A DNA stretch of 64,000 nt, from the NCBI RefSeq assembly GCF_019397265.1, contig NZ_CP068985.1:1364001-1428000 (forward strand), given 5' to 3'. The position numbers and the translations under genes were made by a program. This stretch comes from Nonomuraea coxensis DSM 45129 (GTDB lineage: Bacteria; Actinomycetota; Actinomycetes; Streptosporangiales; Streptosporangiaceae). The notes below the pieces were generated by a model. It had not been told where the DNA came from and did no database searches. It saw only the letters and a program-made list of their open reading frames with translations. Below, in pieces: positions 16,975-25,364 of this stretch (position 1 is its first letter; every line of letters begins with the position of its first letter).

Positions 16975-17931
16975 AAGCTCCGTGAAGCGCCCGACGTCCA
17001 CGTTGCCGCCGGAGGCGATCACGCCGATGCGCCGCGGCGGCTGACCCAGCCGCCCGGCCAGCAGCGCGGCGAGCGGCGTCGCGCCGCTCGGCTCGACGAC
17101 CGTCTTCAACCGCCCGAACGCCATCCGCATCGCCTCACGGATCTCGTCGTCGGAGACCAGGACGACCTCGTCCACCAGATGCCTGTTGACGGAGAACGTC
17201 AGCTCGCCCGGGATCTCGGCCGCCATCCCGTCGGCGATCGTGCGCGGGATCGGGATCGGCACGCGCTCGCCGGCGGCCAGCGAGCGCTTGGTGTCGTCGC
17301 CCGCCTCGGGCTCCACGCCGATCACCCTGACGCCCGGCAGCAGCCCCTTGGCCGCCGTCGCGCTGCCCGCGATCAGGCCGCCGCCGCCGATGGGGACGAT
17401 CAGCGCGTCCAGCTCGCCGACCTCCTCGATCAGCTCCAGCGTCGCGGTGCCCTGGCCGGCGATGACGTGCGGGTGCTCGTACGGCGGGATCAGCGTGAGC
17501 CCGCGCTCGGCGGCCAGCGCCTCCCCGATCGCCACCCGGTCGCCGGTGTAGCGGTCGTAGGTGACGATCTCCGCGCCGTAGCCGGCGGTGGCCTCGCGCT
17601 TGAGCCGCGGGGTGTCCTCCGGCATGACGATCACGGCGCTGCTGCCCAGCTCGCGGGCGGCCAGGGCGACGGCCTGGGCGTGGTTGCCCGAGGAGTAGGT
17701 GGCGATGCCCCGCGCGAGCTGCTCCGGCGTCAGCCGCGAGATCGCGTTGTACGCGCCGCGGAACTTGAACGCCCCGACCCGCTGGAGGTTCTCGCACTTG
17801 ACGAAGACCTCGGCCCCTGCCAGCGCGTCGAGCGTACGGGAGCGCAGCACGGGCGTGCGGTGCGCGACGCCCTTGAGCCGGGCCGCGGCGTCGCGGACGT
17901 CGTCGAGGGTGACCGGGAGTGCGTCGGGCAT
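16957..17931 (-). CDS. Serine/threonine dehydratase family PLP enzyme
   Basis: A 324-residue fold-type II PLP enzyme. Lys56 in GAFKFRGA is the cofactor lysine, SSGNHAQAVA holds the substrate carboxylate, and GGGGLIAGSA is the phosphate-binding loop. There is no C-terminal ACT domain, so it is a catabolic threonine/serine dehydratase or a serine racemase/hydroxyaspartate ammonia-lyase type. The length fits. ATG 17931 has GAGGAGCAGCAGC upstream. It may join the D-amino-acid genes at 1646-6028 in amino-acid breakdown, but it is a separate transcription unit. Confidence 0.87.
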   Translation of the reverse strand: MPDALPVTLDDVRDAAARLKGVAHRTPVLRSRTLDALAGAEVFVKCENLQRVGAFKFRGAYNAISRLTPEQLARGIATYSSGNHAQAVALAARELGSSAVIVMPEDTPRLKREATAGYGAEIVTYDRYTGDRVAIGEALAAERGLTLIPPYEHPHVIAGQGTATLELIEEVGELDALIVPIGGGGLIAGSATAAKGLLPGVRVIGVEPEAGDDTKRSLAAGERVPIPIPRTIADGMAAEIPGELTFSVNRHLVDEVVLVSDDEIREAMRMAFGRLKTVVEPSGATPLAALLAGRLGQPPRRIGVIASGGNVDVGRFTELLAAHP

Positions 17932-17974
17932 CGCTGCTGCTCCTCAGACGGCGAGTCCCACGATAGCGGTGGGG

Positions 17975-18883
17975 TCAGCCCTCCGTGTCCTCGGAGAGGG
18001 AGCCGCAGCGGAAGCCGGGCTCGCGCTCCGGGTCGAGCTGGAGGCTGCCGAGGTTCGTGGTCGACATCGAGCGGCGGAAGGTCTCCTGCTTGTCGCAGTC
18101 GTAGAACACGTAGGTGTTCTCTTTTTCGCCGAGCAGCATCATCCAGCGGCCGTCGTAGAGCGGCTTGTCGGTGGCGGCGTCACGCAGCACCGCCCACTGG
18201 TCCTGGAAGCCGACGTAGCCGAGCAGGTCGTTGGCCTGACCGGTCTCCTGCACCTCGACGGCGCCCTTGACCAGGCTGAGGATCAGTACGAAGCCCAGCC
18301 CGAGCCCGGTCAGCGCGGCCACCAGCACCGTCATCCCCGCGCGGCCCACCCGCCTGCGGCGCAGCAGCCGGAACGGCACCAGGAAGGCGAGCACGCCGAT
18401 CCCCACCGCTACGGCGACCATGAGGCCCAGCGTCAGGTCGGCGACCAGGTTGAACAGTCCCCAGTACGTCGCCCCCGACCACAGCGCGGCCAGCGCGGCG
18501 ACGATCCACGGGCGCTCGCGCAGCCGGCCGAGCAGCCGGCCGGCCGCGCCCCGCGTGATCCTGTCGATGAGCCAGCCGAGGCCGACCAGGACGCCGATGG
18601 CCGGGATGAGCGCCAGCAGGAGCAGGATGAGCGTGCCCATGAGCCGGCCCAGCAGGACGGACTGGTCGATGCCGGCCTGCTGCGGGTTGATGCCGAAGAC
18701 CCAGTAGACCTGCTCGATGCCGAGGTAGAGCACGGCGTACAGCGCGACGCCGACCGGCACCACCACGGCGCCGATGCGCTCCAGGACGGTGAGGACACCG
18801 CCGCCGTCCTCCTGCTCCGGAGCGGTGGGGAGCGGGGGCGGCTCCGGGGGCGCGCCGACGAGGCTCGCGGAGGGGGAGTGCAT
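17975..18883 (-). CDS. Membrane protein of unknown function
   Basis: A 302-residue protein. After a short Pro/Ser-rich cytoplasmic tail there are about five or six hydrophobic segments (for example VVVPVGVALYAVLYLGIEQV and LILLLLALIPAIGVLVGLGW). The C-terminal 80 residues are soluble, with YVFYDCDKQETFRR and a late Cys in GFRCGSL. Not assigned to a named family. ATG 18883 has GAAAGGGACCCCCC upstream. A 10-bp palindrome CGGACGTCCG (18906-18915) lies just before it and could be an operator. Confidence 0.65.
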   Translation of the reverse strand: MHSPSASLVGAPPEPPPLPTAPEQEDGGGVLTVLERIGAVVVPVGVALYAVLYLGIEQVYWVFGINPQQAGIDQSVLLGRLMGTLILLLLALIPAIGVLVGLGWLIDRITRGAAGRLLGRLRERPWIVAALAALWSGATYWGLFNLVADLTLGLMVAVAVGIGVLAFLVPFRLLRRRRVGRAGMTVLVAALTGLGLGFVLILSLVKGAVEVQETGQANDLLGYVGFQDQWAVLRDAATDKPLYDGRWMMLLGEKENTYVFYDCDKQETFRRSMSTTNLGSLQLDPEREPGFRCGSLSEDTEG

Positions 18884-18905
18884 GGGGGGTCCCTTTCGAA
18901 TCGTG

Positions 18906-18915
18906 CGGACGTCCG
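18906..18915. promoter_or_regulatory. Palindrome CGGACGTCCG in the divergent intergenic region
   Basis: A perfect 10-bp palindrome 23 bases upstream of the membrane-protein start and 120 bases from the divergent WYL-regulator start. It could bind the WYL or another regulator; short palindromes are frequent in this GC range. Confidence 0.3.
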
Positions 18916-19035
18916 TGATGCCGCGGCGATGCTACAGGGGACAAGTCTCGAAATATTGAACTTTCAGCCATCGGGGAGACCGCATGTTATTTTCCTTTCC
19001 GGACGTTCTCCTTCCGGATCAGCAGCGGAGGCCCC

Positions 19036-20007
19036 ATGGAGCCCGGCGCGAGCCCCACGGCGCGGGCCCTGATGACGCTCGACCTGCTCCAGGGCCACCC
19101 CGGCATCACGGCCGACCGGCTGGCCGACCGGCTCGGGGTCTCCGAGCGCGCCGCCCGCCGCTACATCGGCATCCTGCGCGAGGCCGGCATCCCTGTCGAG
19201 GCCGTCCGCGGCCCGTACGGCGGCTACCGGCTCGGGCGCGGGCTGCGGCTGCCGCCCCTGACGTTCACCGCGGCCGAGGCCCTGGGCCTGGTCATGGCGG
19301 TGCTCGACGGCCACCACGACGCGGGCGACCCGTCGGACCCGGTCGGCAGCGCGCTCGGCAAGATCATGCGGGCGCTGCCCGAGCCGGTGGCCGCCCAGGC
19401 CGAGGCGGTCCGGCGGACCACGGCGCCCGTGCCCGACCGCGGAGCGGCCCGGCCGGACCCGGGCATCACGGCCGCCCTCGTCCAGGCGTGCTCGGCCCAC
19501 CGGCGGGCGCGGCTCGGCTACCGTTCCGAGGCGGGCAACGAGCGGACCATCGAGGTGGACCCGTGGGCGGTCGTCGTCCGCCACGGCCGCTGGTATCTGC
19601 TGTGCTGGTCCCACACCTCCGCAGGCCGCCGCGCCTACCGGGTCGACCGGGTCCGCGACGTGCGGGTCCTCGACGTCCCCTTCGAGCCGCCCGCCGGGCT
19701 CGACCCGGCCGCCGTCCTGGAGGAGCACCTGGCCGTCGGCTGGGACCACGAGGTCGAGGTCGTCGTCGAGGCCCCCGCCGAGCGGGTGGCAGGCTGGCTC
19801 TCCCGCGTCATGGGCCGCCCGGAACCGCTTGACGCCGCCACCACCCGCTTGGTGGGCAGCACGAACAACCCGGCCTGGTACGCCGAGGAGCTGGCCAGGC
19901 TGCCGGTGCCGTACCGGATCGTGAGATGTCCGGATCTGGTGCGGGCGGCGCGGACCCTGGGGGAGCGGCTGCTCGCCGCGAGCGCCGGAGCGGCGGACCC
20001 GAGCTGA
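19036..20007 (+). CDS. WYL-domain transcriptional regulator (DeoR-like HTH)
   Basis: A 323-residue regulator. The N-terminal winged helix reads ITADRLADRLGVSERAARRY followed by GPYGGYRLGRGLRLPPL. The WYL domain follows, with the signature HGRWYLLCWSH and the arginine segment RRAYRVDRVRDVRVLD, and a WCX-like C-terminus. WYL proteins often answer to nucleotides or DNA damage, but the ligand is unknown here. ATG 19036 has CGGAGG nine bases upstream. It is divergent from the membrane protein. Confidence 0.87.
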   Translation: MEPGASPTARALMTLDLLQGHPGITADRLADRLGVSERAARRYIGILREAGIPVEAVRGPYGGYRLGRGLRLPPLTFTAAEALGLVMAVLDGHHDAGDPSDPVGSALGKIMRALPEPVAAQAEAVRRTTAPVPDRGAARPDPGITAALVQACSAHRRARLGYRSEAGNERTIEVDPWAVVVRHGRWYLLCWSHTSAGRRAYRVDRVRDVRVLDVPFEPPAGLDPAAVLEEHLAVGWDHEVEVVVEAPAERVAGWLSRVMGRPEPLDAATTRLVGSTNNPAWYAEELARLPVPYRIVRCPDLVRAARTLGERLLAASAGAADPS

Positions 20008-20013
20008 CCGCGG

Positions 20014-20370
20014 CTACCGCAGGGCGGCGATGGCCAGGTCGCGGCTGTCGTAGAAGGAGAGCAGCCGGTCCAGGCCCATGATCTTGAAGACGTGGGCGAT
20101 GTCCGGCCCCAGCCCGGCCAGCGCGAGCCGCGCGCCGGCGTCATGGGCCCGCTGGTGCGCCATCACGAGCACGGAGATGCCCGTGGAGTCGCAGAACGGC
20201 AGCGCCGACAGGTCGATCACCAGCCCGTCGCCGGGCGCCAGCGCCACCTGTTCGAGCGCCTCCTGAAGCCGTGGAGAGGTGTGGTGGTCGAGGTCGCCGG
20301 CGACGACCAGCACATGGATGTGAGCCGAATGCGGTTGGTAGGTGACGGTCAGACCGGAATCCTGCTGCAC
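20014..20370 (-). CDS. STAS domain anti-sigma factor antagonist
   Basis: A 118-residue SpoIIAA/RsbV-like protein. The phosphorylation site is in PFCDSTGISVLV, preceded by the strand VVAGDLDHHTSPRL. GTG 20370 is preferred because AGGAG lies eight bases upstream; a start at 20427 would add 19 Pro-rich residues. When dephosphorylated it would bind an anti-sigma kinase and free a sigma factor. It is divergent from the 1388-residue sensor, whose PP2C-type domain is a natural phosphatase for it. Confidence 0.85.
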   Translation of the reverse strand: MQQDSGLTVTYQPHSAHIHVLVVAGDLDHHTSPRLQEALEQVALAPGDGLVIDLSALPFCDSTGISVLVMAHQRAHDAGARLALAGLGPDIAHVFKIMGLDRLLSFYDSRDLAIAALR

Positions 20371-20501
20371 CGAGGCTCCTGGGAGAGGGGTAGGACCTCG
20401 CGCCTGTGGAAGAGGGGCACGAGCCATGGGGTGATCTGCCCTATTCTACGTACTGTCGAGCTGGTGTCTGACCTGCCCGGCCACGAACGAAAGGGTCTCG
20501 T

Positions 20502-23500
20502 GTGGCACGCGACGACGCTGAACGGGGCCCGGTGACGGCGACCGGCGCCGAGCTCTTCACCGTTGACGACGAGATCGGCCGCGACCTCGCCGTGGTGGAC
20601 TGGCGAGCCACCCCGCTCGGCCCCCCGGAGGAGTGGCCGCAGAGCCTCCAGACGGCCGTGAGCATCCTGCTGTCGTCCCGCTTCTCCATGTGGATGGCGT
20701 GGGGGCCTGAGCTCACGTTCTTCTGCAACGCCGCCTACCGCCGCGACACCCTCGGCCGCAAGTACCCGTGGGCGCTCGGCCGCCCGGCCGGCGAGGTGTG
20801 GGCCGAGATCTGGGACGACATCGGCCCCCGCATCGACACCGTGCTGGCCACGGGCCGGGCCACCTGGGACGAGGCGCTGCTGCTGTTCCTGGAGCGGGCC
20901 GGCTATCCGGAGGAGACCTACCACACCTTCTCCTACAGCCCGCTGCGCGACGACGACGGCTCGGTGGTCGGCATGCTCTGCGTGGTCAGCGAGGAGACCG
21001 ACCGGGTCGTCGGCGAGCGGCGCATGGCGACCCTGCGCGACCTCGGCTCCGACCCCAGCGTGGTGCGCACCGAGCAGGAGATGCTCGCCTTCGCCTGCCG
21101 CCAGCTCGGGCAGAACCCCCAGGACCTCCCCTTCACCATCACCTACCTGTTCGACGACGACGGCGGCGCGCGCCTGGCCGAGGCGACCGGCATCCCGGCC
21201 GGGCATCCGGCCGCCCCCGCCGTCCTGTCCGCCGACGACCCGGACCCGGTGTGGCCGCTCGCCGCGCTCGCGAGGGGCGAGTCCGAGCTGACGGCGCTCG
21301 ACGCCGCGCCGTTCGCCGGGCTGCCCACCGGGCACTGGAACGAGCCGCCCACGCGGGCGCTCGTGGTGCCGCTGCTCCAGCAGGGCGGCGGGCCGTACGG
21401 GTTCCTGGTGGCCGCGCTCAACCGGTACCGGCCGCTCGACGACGGCTACCGCGGCTTCGTCGAGCTGGCCGCCGGCCACGTCGCGGCCGGCATCTCCTCC
21501 GCCCGCAGCTACCAGGCCCAGCAGCGGCGGGCCGAGGAACTGGCCGAGCTGGACCGGGCGAAGACCGTCTTCTTCTCCAACATCAGCCACGAGTTCCGCA
21601 CCCCGCTCACCCTGATCATGGGGCCGGTGCAGGAGCTGCGCGGCGCGCTCGCCGACGCCGGCCCGCGGGTGCGCCAGGACCTGGAGGTCATCCACCGCAA
21701 CGGGCTGCGCCTCGGCAAGCTCGTCAACACCCTGCTCGACTTCTCCCGCCTCGAAGCCGGCCGCATGCAGGCCCGCTACGAGCCGGTGGACCTCGCGGCC
21801 GTCACCGCCGAGCTGGCCAGCGTCTTCCGCTCCGCGATCGACAAGGCCGGGCTGGAGTTCCGGGTCGACTGCCCCCCGCTCCCCGAGCCGGTCCACATCG
21901 ACCGGAGCATGTGGGAGAAGGTCGTGCTCAACCTGCTGAGCAACGCGCTGAAGTTCACCTTCGACGGCTCGGTCGGCGTCAGCGTGCGCGAACGCGACGG
22001 GCACGCGGTCGTCACCGTCACCGACACGGGCATCGGCATCCCGGCCGAGGAGCTGCCGCGGCTGTTCGAGCGGTTCCACCGCATCGAGAGCGCCCGCTCG
22101 CGCTCCCACGAGGGCAGCGGCATCGGGCTGGCCCTGGTCCAGGAACTGGTCGGACTGCACGGCGGCACCATCACCGCCGACAGCACCGAGGACGAGGGCA
22201 CGACGTTCACCGTCCGGCTGCCCTTCGGCTCCGCGCACCTGCCTCCCGGCAGCATCATCGCGCCGGGGGCGGCGGAGACGGTCTCGGCCGGCGCCGACCC
22301 GTACGTCCAGGAGGCCCTGCGCTGGCTCCCCGAGGACGACGGCCTCGCGCAGGCGACGGCCGAGGTCACCGCCGGAGCCGGCACGCCGGTGCCGGACGGC
22401 GGCCCGGCGGCCCGCGTGCTGATCGCCGACGACAACAGCGACATGCGCGAATACCTCGTCCGGCTGCTGAGGGGCGCCGGCTACCAGGTCACCGCCGTCG
22501 GCGACGGGCTGGAGGCCCTGGACGCCGTCCGCGCGGACGCGCCCGACCTCGTGGTCAGCGACGTGATGATGCCGCGACTGGACGGCCTGGCCCTGGTCTC
22601 GGCGCTGCGCTCCGACCCGCGCACGGCCGGCGTGCCGGTGCTGCTGCTGTCGGCCCGCGCCGGGCAGGAGGACTCCATCGAGGGCCTGGAGGCGGGCGCC
22701 GACGACTACCTGGTCAAACCGTTCTCGGCGGCCGAGCTGCTGGCCAGGGCGCGGGCCAACGTGGAGCTGGCGCGGATGCGCAACCACCACACCCGGTGGC
22801 GCACCGCCATGATCGACTCGTTGCAGGAGGGGTTCTTCGTCACCGACGAGACCGGCGCGGTGATCGAGGTCAACTCGGCCTTCACCGACATGCTCGGCTA
22901 CGGGCCCGAGGAGCTGCCGTACGCCCCCGAACACCCCTGGTGGCCGGACACGGACGCCGATCCGCAGGCGCGCGCCCTGGTCGCCGAGGCGTTCGAACGC
23001 ATGATGAACGAGGGCAGAGGCAGCAGCCACGTCCCCGTCACCCACCGGGACGGGCACCTGGTGTGGATCACGGTCACGTTCAACGCGGTCACCGACCCCG
23101 ACACCGGCCGCCGCCGCGTCGTCGGCACCATGCGCGACGTCACCGCCGAGCACTACCTCGTGCAGCGCGAGAGCGCGCTCGCCGCGCTCAGCATGCGGGT
23201 CTCCCAGGCGGGCAACCTGACCGACGCCCTGGCCGGCGGGCTGGAGGCGTTGCAGGAGGTCTGGCGGGCCCGGCAGGTCCTCGCCGTCGTCTGGGCCGAC
23301 GACCAGCCGCGCGGCCTGGCCCGCGCGCCCGCGGGCGGAGACTGGCCCGGCCTGCCCGAGGATCTGCGGGAGAAGCTGGCCGCGCTGCGCGAGCAGCCGC
23401 CCCTCCGGCCGGTCGCGCCCGGCACGGACGGCGCCGGCATCACCCTCGAACACCCCGAAGGGCTGCTCACCGTCTGGGTCGACCTGGGCCAGAACCGGCC

Positions 23501-24668
23501 CTTCACCGGCGAGGACCAGACCCTGCTGGCGCTGCTCGCCGGACACCTCGGCCAGGGCCTGCACCGGGTGCACCAGCTCGACCAGCAGCGCGAGGCGGCC
23601 GTGGCGCTCCAGAGGGCCATCCTGGGCCCGTCCGAGCTGCCCGACGGCTTCGCCGTCCGCTACGAGCCGGCCGGCCGGCCCCTGGAGGTCGGCGGCGACT
23701 GGTACGACATCGTGCCGCTGTCCGGCCCGCGCATCGGCATCGTGGTCGGCGACTGCGTGGGGCGCGGGCTGGAGGCCGCCGCCGTCATGGGGCAACTGCG
23801 CAGCGCCTGCCGGGCCCTGCTGCTCCAGGACGCCGGGCCGGCGCAGGTGTTCACGGCGCTCGACCGGTTCGCGGCCCTCATCCCGGGGGCCAAGTGCACC
23901 ACCGCGTTCTGCGGCGTCCTCGACACCTCCACCGGCGAACTCGTCTACTCCAGCGCCGGCCACCCGCCCGGCATCCTCGCCCACGCCGACGGCAGCACCG
24001 AGCTCCTGGAGGGCGGCCGGTCGGTCCCGCTCGCCGTGCGGGGCGGCAGGGCGCGGCCGGAGGCGCGGTGCACCATGCCGCCCCGGTCCACGCTGCTCGT
24101 CTACACCGACGGGCTGGTCGAACGGCGGCGGCGTCCGCTGACGGCCGGCATCGACGCGGCCAGCGCCGCCGTACAGGCCGGGTGCGCCACCCCCATCGAT
24201 GCCCTCGCGAGCGAGGTCATGACCAGCCTCACCCCGGACGGCGGCTTCAGCGACGACGTCGCGCTGCTCCTCTACCGCCAGCCCGCCCCGCTGGAGGTCG
24301 CCTTCCCCGCCGAGTCCGGCCAGCTCGCCCCCGTGCGCGCGGCGCTGCGCGAGTGGCTGGGCCGCTGCGAGCTCGCCCCCGCGCAGGTGCAGAGCGTGCT
24401 CGTGGCGGCGGGGGAGGCGTGCGCCAACGCCATCGAGCACGGGCACCGCGACGCCCCCGGCCGGACGATCCGCCTGCGGGCGGTCGCCACCGGCCGCGGA
24501 CTGCACCTCACCGTGACCGACAGCGGACGGTGGAAGATCCCCGAGCCCGAGGCCAACCCGCACCGCGGACGGGGCGTCGCGCTCATGCACGCCCTGATGA
24601 ACGAGGTGACCATCCAGCCCGGCGCCGCCGGCACCACCGTCGACCTGCATGCGAGGATCTTCCCTTGA
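20502..24668 (+). CDS. Hybrid sensor: PAS-GAF-histidine kinase-receiver-PAS-GAF-PP2C phosphatase-anti-sigma kinase
   Basis: A 1388-residue soluble signalling protein. In order: PAS-like (about 20-165), GAF (about 180-340), HisKA with [13 protein letters not shown] (His about 363), HATPase ([27 protein letters not shown]), receiver with [12 protein letters not shown] (Asp about 687) and LVKPF, PAS ([19 protein letters not shown]), GAF-like, SpoIIE/PP2C phosphatase with [12 protein letters not shown] and [13 protein letters not shown], and a final RsbW-type HATPase ([12 protein letters not shown]). It joins a phosphorelay and a partner-switching system in one chain. GTG 20502 follows AAAGGG. 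It is flanked by two STAS genes, the downstream one overlapping it. Confidence 0.9.
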   Translation: MARDDAERGPVTATGAELFTVDDEIGRDLAVVDWRATPLGPPEEWPQSLQTAVSILLSSRFSMWMAWGPELTFFCNAAYRRDTLGRKYPWALGRPAGEVWAEIWDDIGPRIDTVLATGRATWDEALLLFLERAGYPEETYHTFSYSPLRDDDGSVVGMLCVVSEETDRVVGERRMATLRDLGSDPSVVRTEQEMLAFACRQLGQNPQDLPFTITYLFDDDGGARLAEATGIPAGHPAAPAVLSADDPDPVWPLAALARGESELTALDAAPFAGLPTGHWNEPPTRALVVPLLQQGGGPYGFLVAALNRYRPLDDGYRGFVELAAGHVAAGISSARSYQAQQRRAEELAELDRAKTVFFSNISHEFRTPLTLIMGPVQELRGALADAGPRVRQDLEVIHRNGLRLGKLVNTLLDFSRLEAGRMQARYEPVDLAAVTAELASVFRSAIDKAGLEFRVDCPPLPEPVHIDRSMWEKVVLNLLSNALKFTFDGSVGVSVRERDGHAVVTVTDTGIGIPAEELPRLFERFHRIESARSRSHEGSGIGLALVQELVGLHGGTITADSTEDEGTTFTVRLPFGSAHLPPGSIIAPGAAETVSAGADPYVQEALRWLPEDDGLAQATAEVTAGAGTPVPDGGPAARVLIADDNSDMREYLVRLLRGAGYQVTAVGDGLEALDAVRADAPDLVVSDVMMPRLDGLALVSALRSDPRTAGVPVLLLSARAGQEDSIEGLEAGADDYLVKPFSAAELLARARANVELARMRNHHTRWRTAMIDSLQEGFFVTDETGAVIEVNSAFTDMLGYGPEELPYAPEHPWWPDTDADPQARALVAEAFERMMNEGRGSSHVPVTHRDGHLVWITVTFNAVTDPDTGRRRVVGTMRDVTAEHYLVQRESALAALSMRVSQAGNLTDALAGGLEALQEVWRARQVLAVVWADDQPRGLARAPAGGDWPGLPEDLREKLAALREQPPLRPVAPGTDGAGITLEHPEGLLTVWVDLGQNRPFTGEDQTLLALLAGHLGQGLHRVHQLDQQREAAVALQRAILGPSELPDGFAVRYEPAGRPLEVGGDWYDIVPLSGPRIGIVVGDCVGRGLEAAAVMGQLRSACRALLLQDAGPAQVFTALDRFAALIPGAKCTTAFCGVLDTSTGELVYSSAGHPPGILAHADGSTELLEGGRSVPLAVRGGRARPEARCTMPPRSTLLVYTDGLVERRRRPLTAGIDAASAAVQAGCATPIDALASEVMTSLTPDGGFSDDVALLLYRQPAPLEVAFPAESGQLAPVRAALREWLGRCELAPAQVQSVLVAAGEACANAIEHGHRDAPGRTIRLRAVATGRGLHLTVTDSGRWKIPEPEANPHRGRGVALMHALMNEVTIQPGAAGTTVDLHARIFP

Positions 24669-24973
24669 CCGCACCCCTCACCGTGGTCGCCTCGCAGCGG
24701 CCGGACGGCACCCTGGTCCTCGCCTGCGCGGGCGAGATCGACATGAGCAACGCACGCGCCCTTGACGAGGCGCTGGCCGGCGCGGACGGCGACGGCACCG
24801 TGCTGGTCGACCTCAGCGCGGTCGAGTATCTGGACAGCGCGGGCCTGACCGTGCTGTTCTCCCATGCCGAGCGCATCCGGCTGGTCGCCAACCCGCTGCT
24901 CGAACCCGTCCTCACGATCTCCGGGCTCGCCGAGCTCACCACCGTCGAGGGCCTCGACGGCGACGATCAGTGA
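24665..24973 (+). CDS. STAS domain anti-sigma factor antagonist
   Basis: A 102-residue SpoIIAA-like protein. AGEIDMSNARAL and the phosphorylation site EYLDSAGLTVLF are typical. The TTG at 24665 overlaps the TGA of the sensor gene, so translation is coupled; GTG 24683 is an alternative. It is the likely partner of the PP2C and RsbW-type domains at the C-terminus of the sensor. It reads in a different frame from the upstream gene. Confidence 0.85.
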   Translation: MTAPLTVVASQRPDGTLVLACAGEIDMSNARALDEALAGADGDGTVLVDLSAVEYLDSAGLTVLFSHAERIRLVANPLLEPVLTISGLAELTTVEGLDGDDQ

Positions 24974-25019
24974 GCCCGGTGCTTCTAGACTTGACCGCTG
25001 TCGGGAGGAAAGGGAGAAG

Positions 25020-25364
25020 ATGGCGGCCAATGAGAGGGTTGACCCATCGGCCGACGTGCTCGACCAGGCGGCCGCCGTGTTCGGGCTGCTGTCCTCGCCG
25101 TCCCGGCTGCACATCGTGTGGGCGCTGGCGCAGGGCGAGTGCGACGTGTCCGGGCTGGCCGAGCGGGTGGGCGGCGCGCTGCCCGCGGTCAGCCAGCACC
25201 TGGCCAAGCTGAAGCTGGCCGGTCTGGTCCGGTCGCGGCGCGAGGGCCGCAGGGTGGTCTACCTCATCGACGACCAGGACATCGTGACCACGGTGCAGGG
25301 CCTGGTCGGCCGGCTCGCCGAACGGCGGGGCCCCGGGGAGCGCGCCCGTGGTCTGGGCGCCTGA
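25020..25364 (+). CDS. ArsR family metal-sensing repressor
   Basis: A 114-residue winged-helix repressor with LLSSPSRLHIVWALAQGECD and the recognition part AVSQHLAKLKLAGLVRSRRE. ATG 25020 has a very strong ribosome site (GGAGGAAAGGGAG). No cysteine pair typical of ArsR/SmtB alpha-3 sites is visible, so the ligand may be bound by His/Asp/Glu residues such as those in YLIDDQD. The end overlaps the P-type ATPase by 17 bases, so it is almost surely the regulator of that transporter. Confidence 0.87.
   Translation: MAANERVDPSADVLDQAAAVFGLLSSPSRLHIVWALAQGECDVSGLAERVGGALPAVSQHLAKLKLAGLVRSRREGRRVVYLIDDQDIVTTVQGLVGRLAERRGPGERARGLGA

Noticed and set aside
20349..24674. Minus-strand open frame of 1441 codons antisense to the hybrid sensor
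   Set aside because: It has Arg/Gly/His-rich, non-globular text and is the expected shadow of GC3-rich coding; the plus strand shows clear catalytic motifs.
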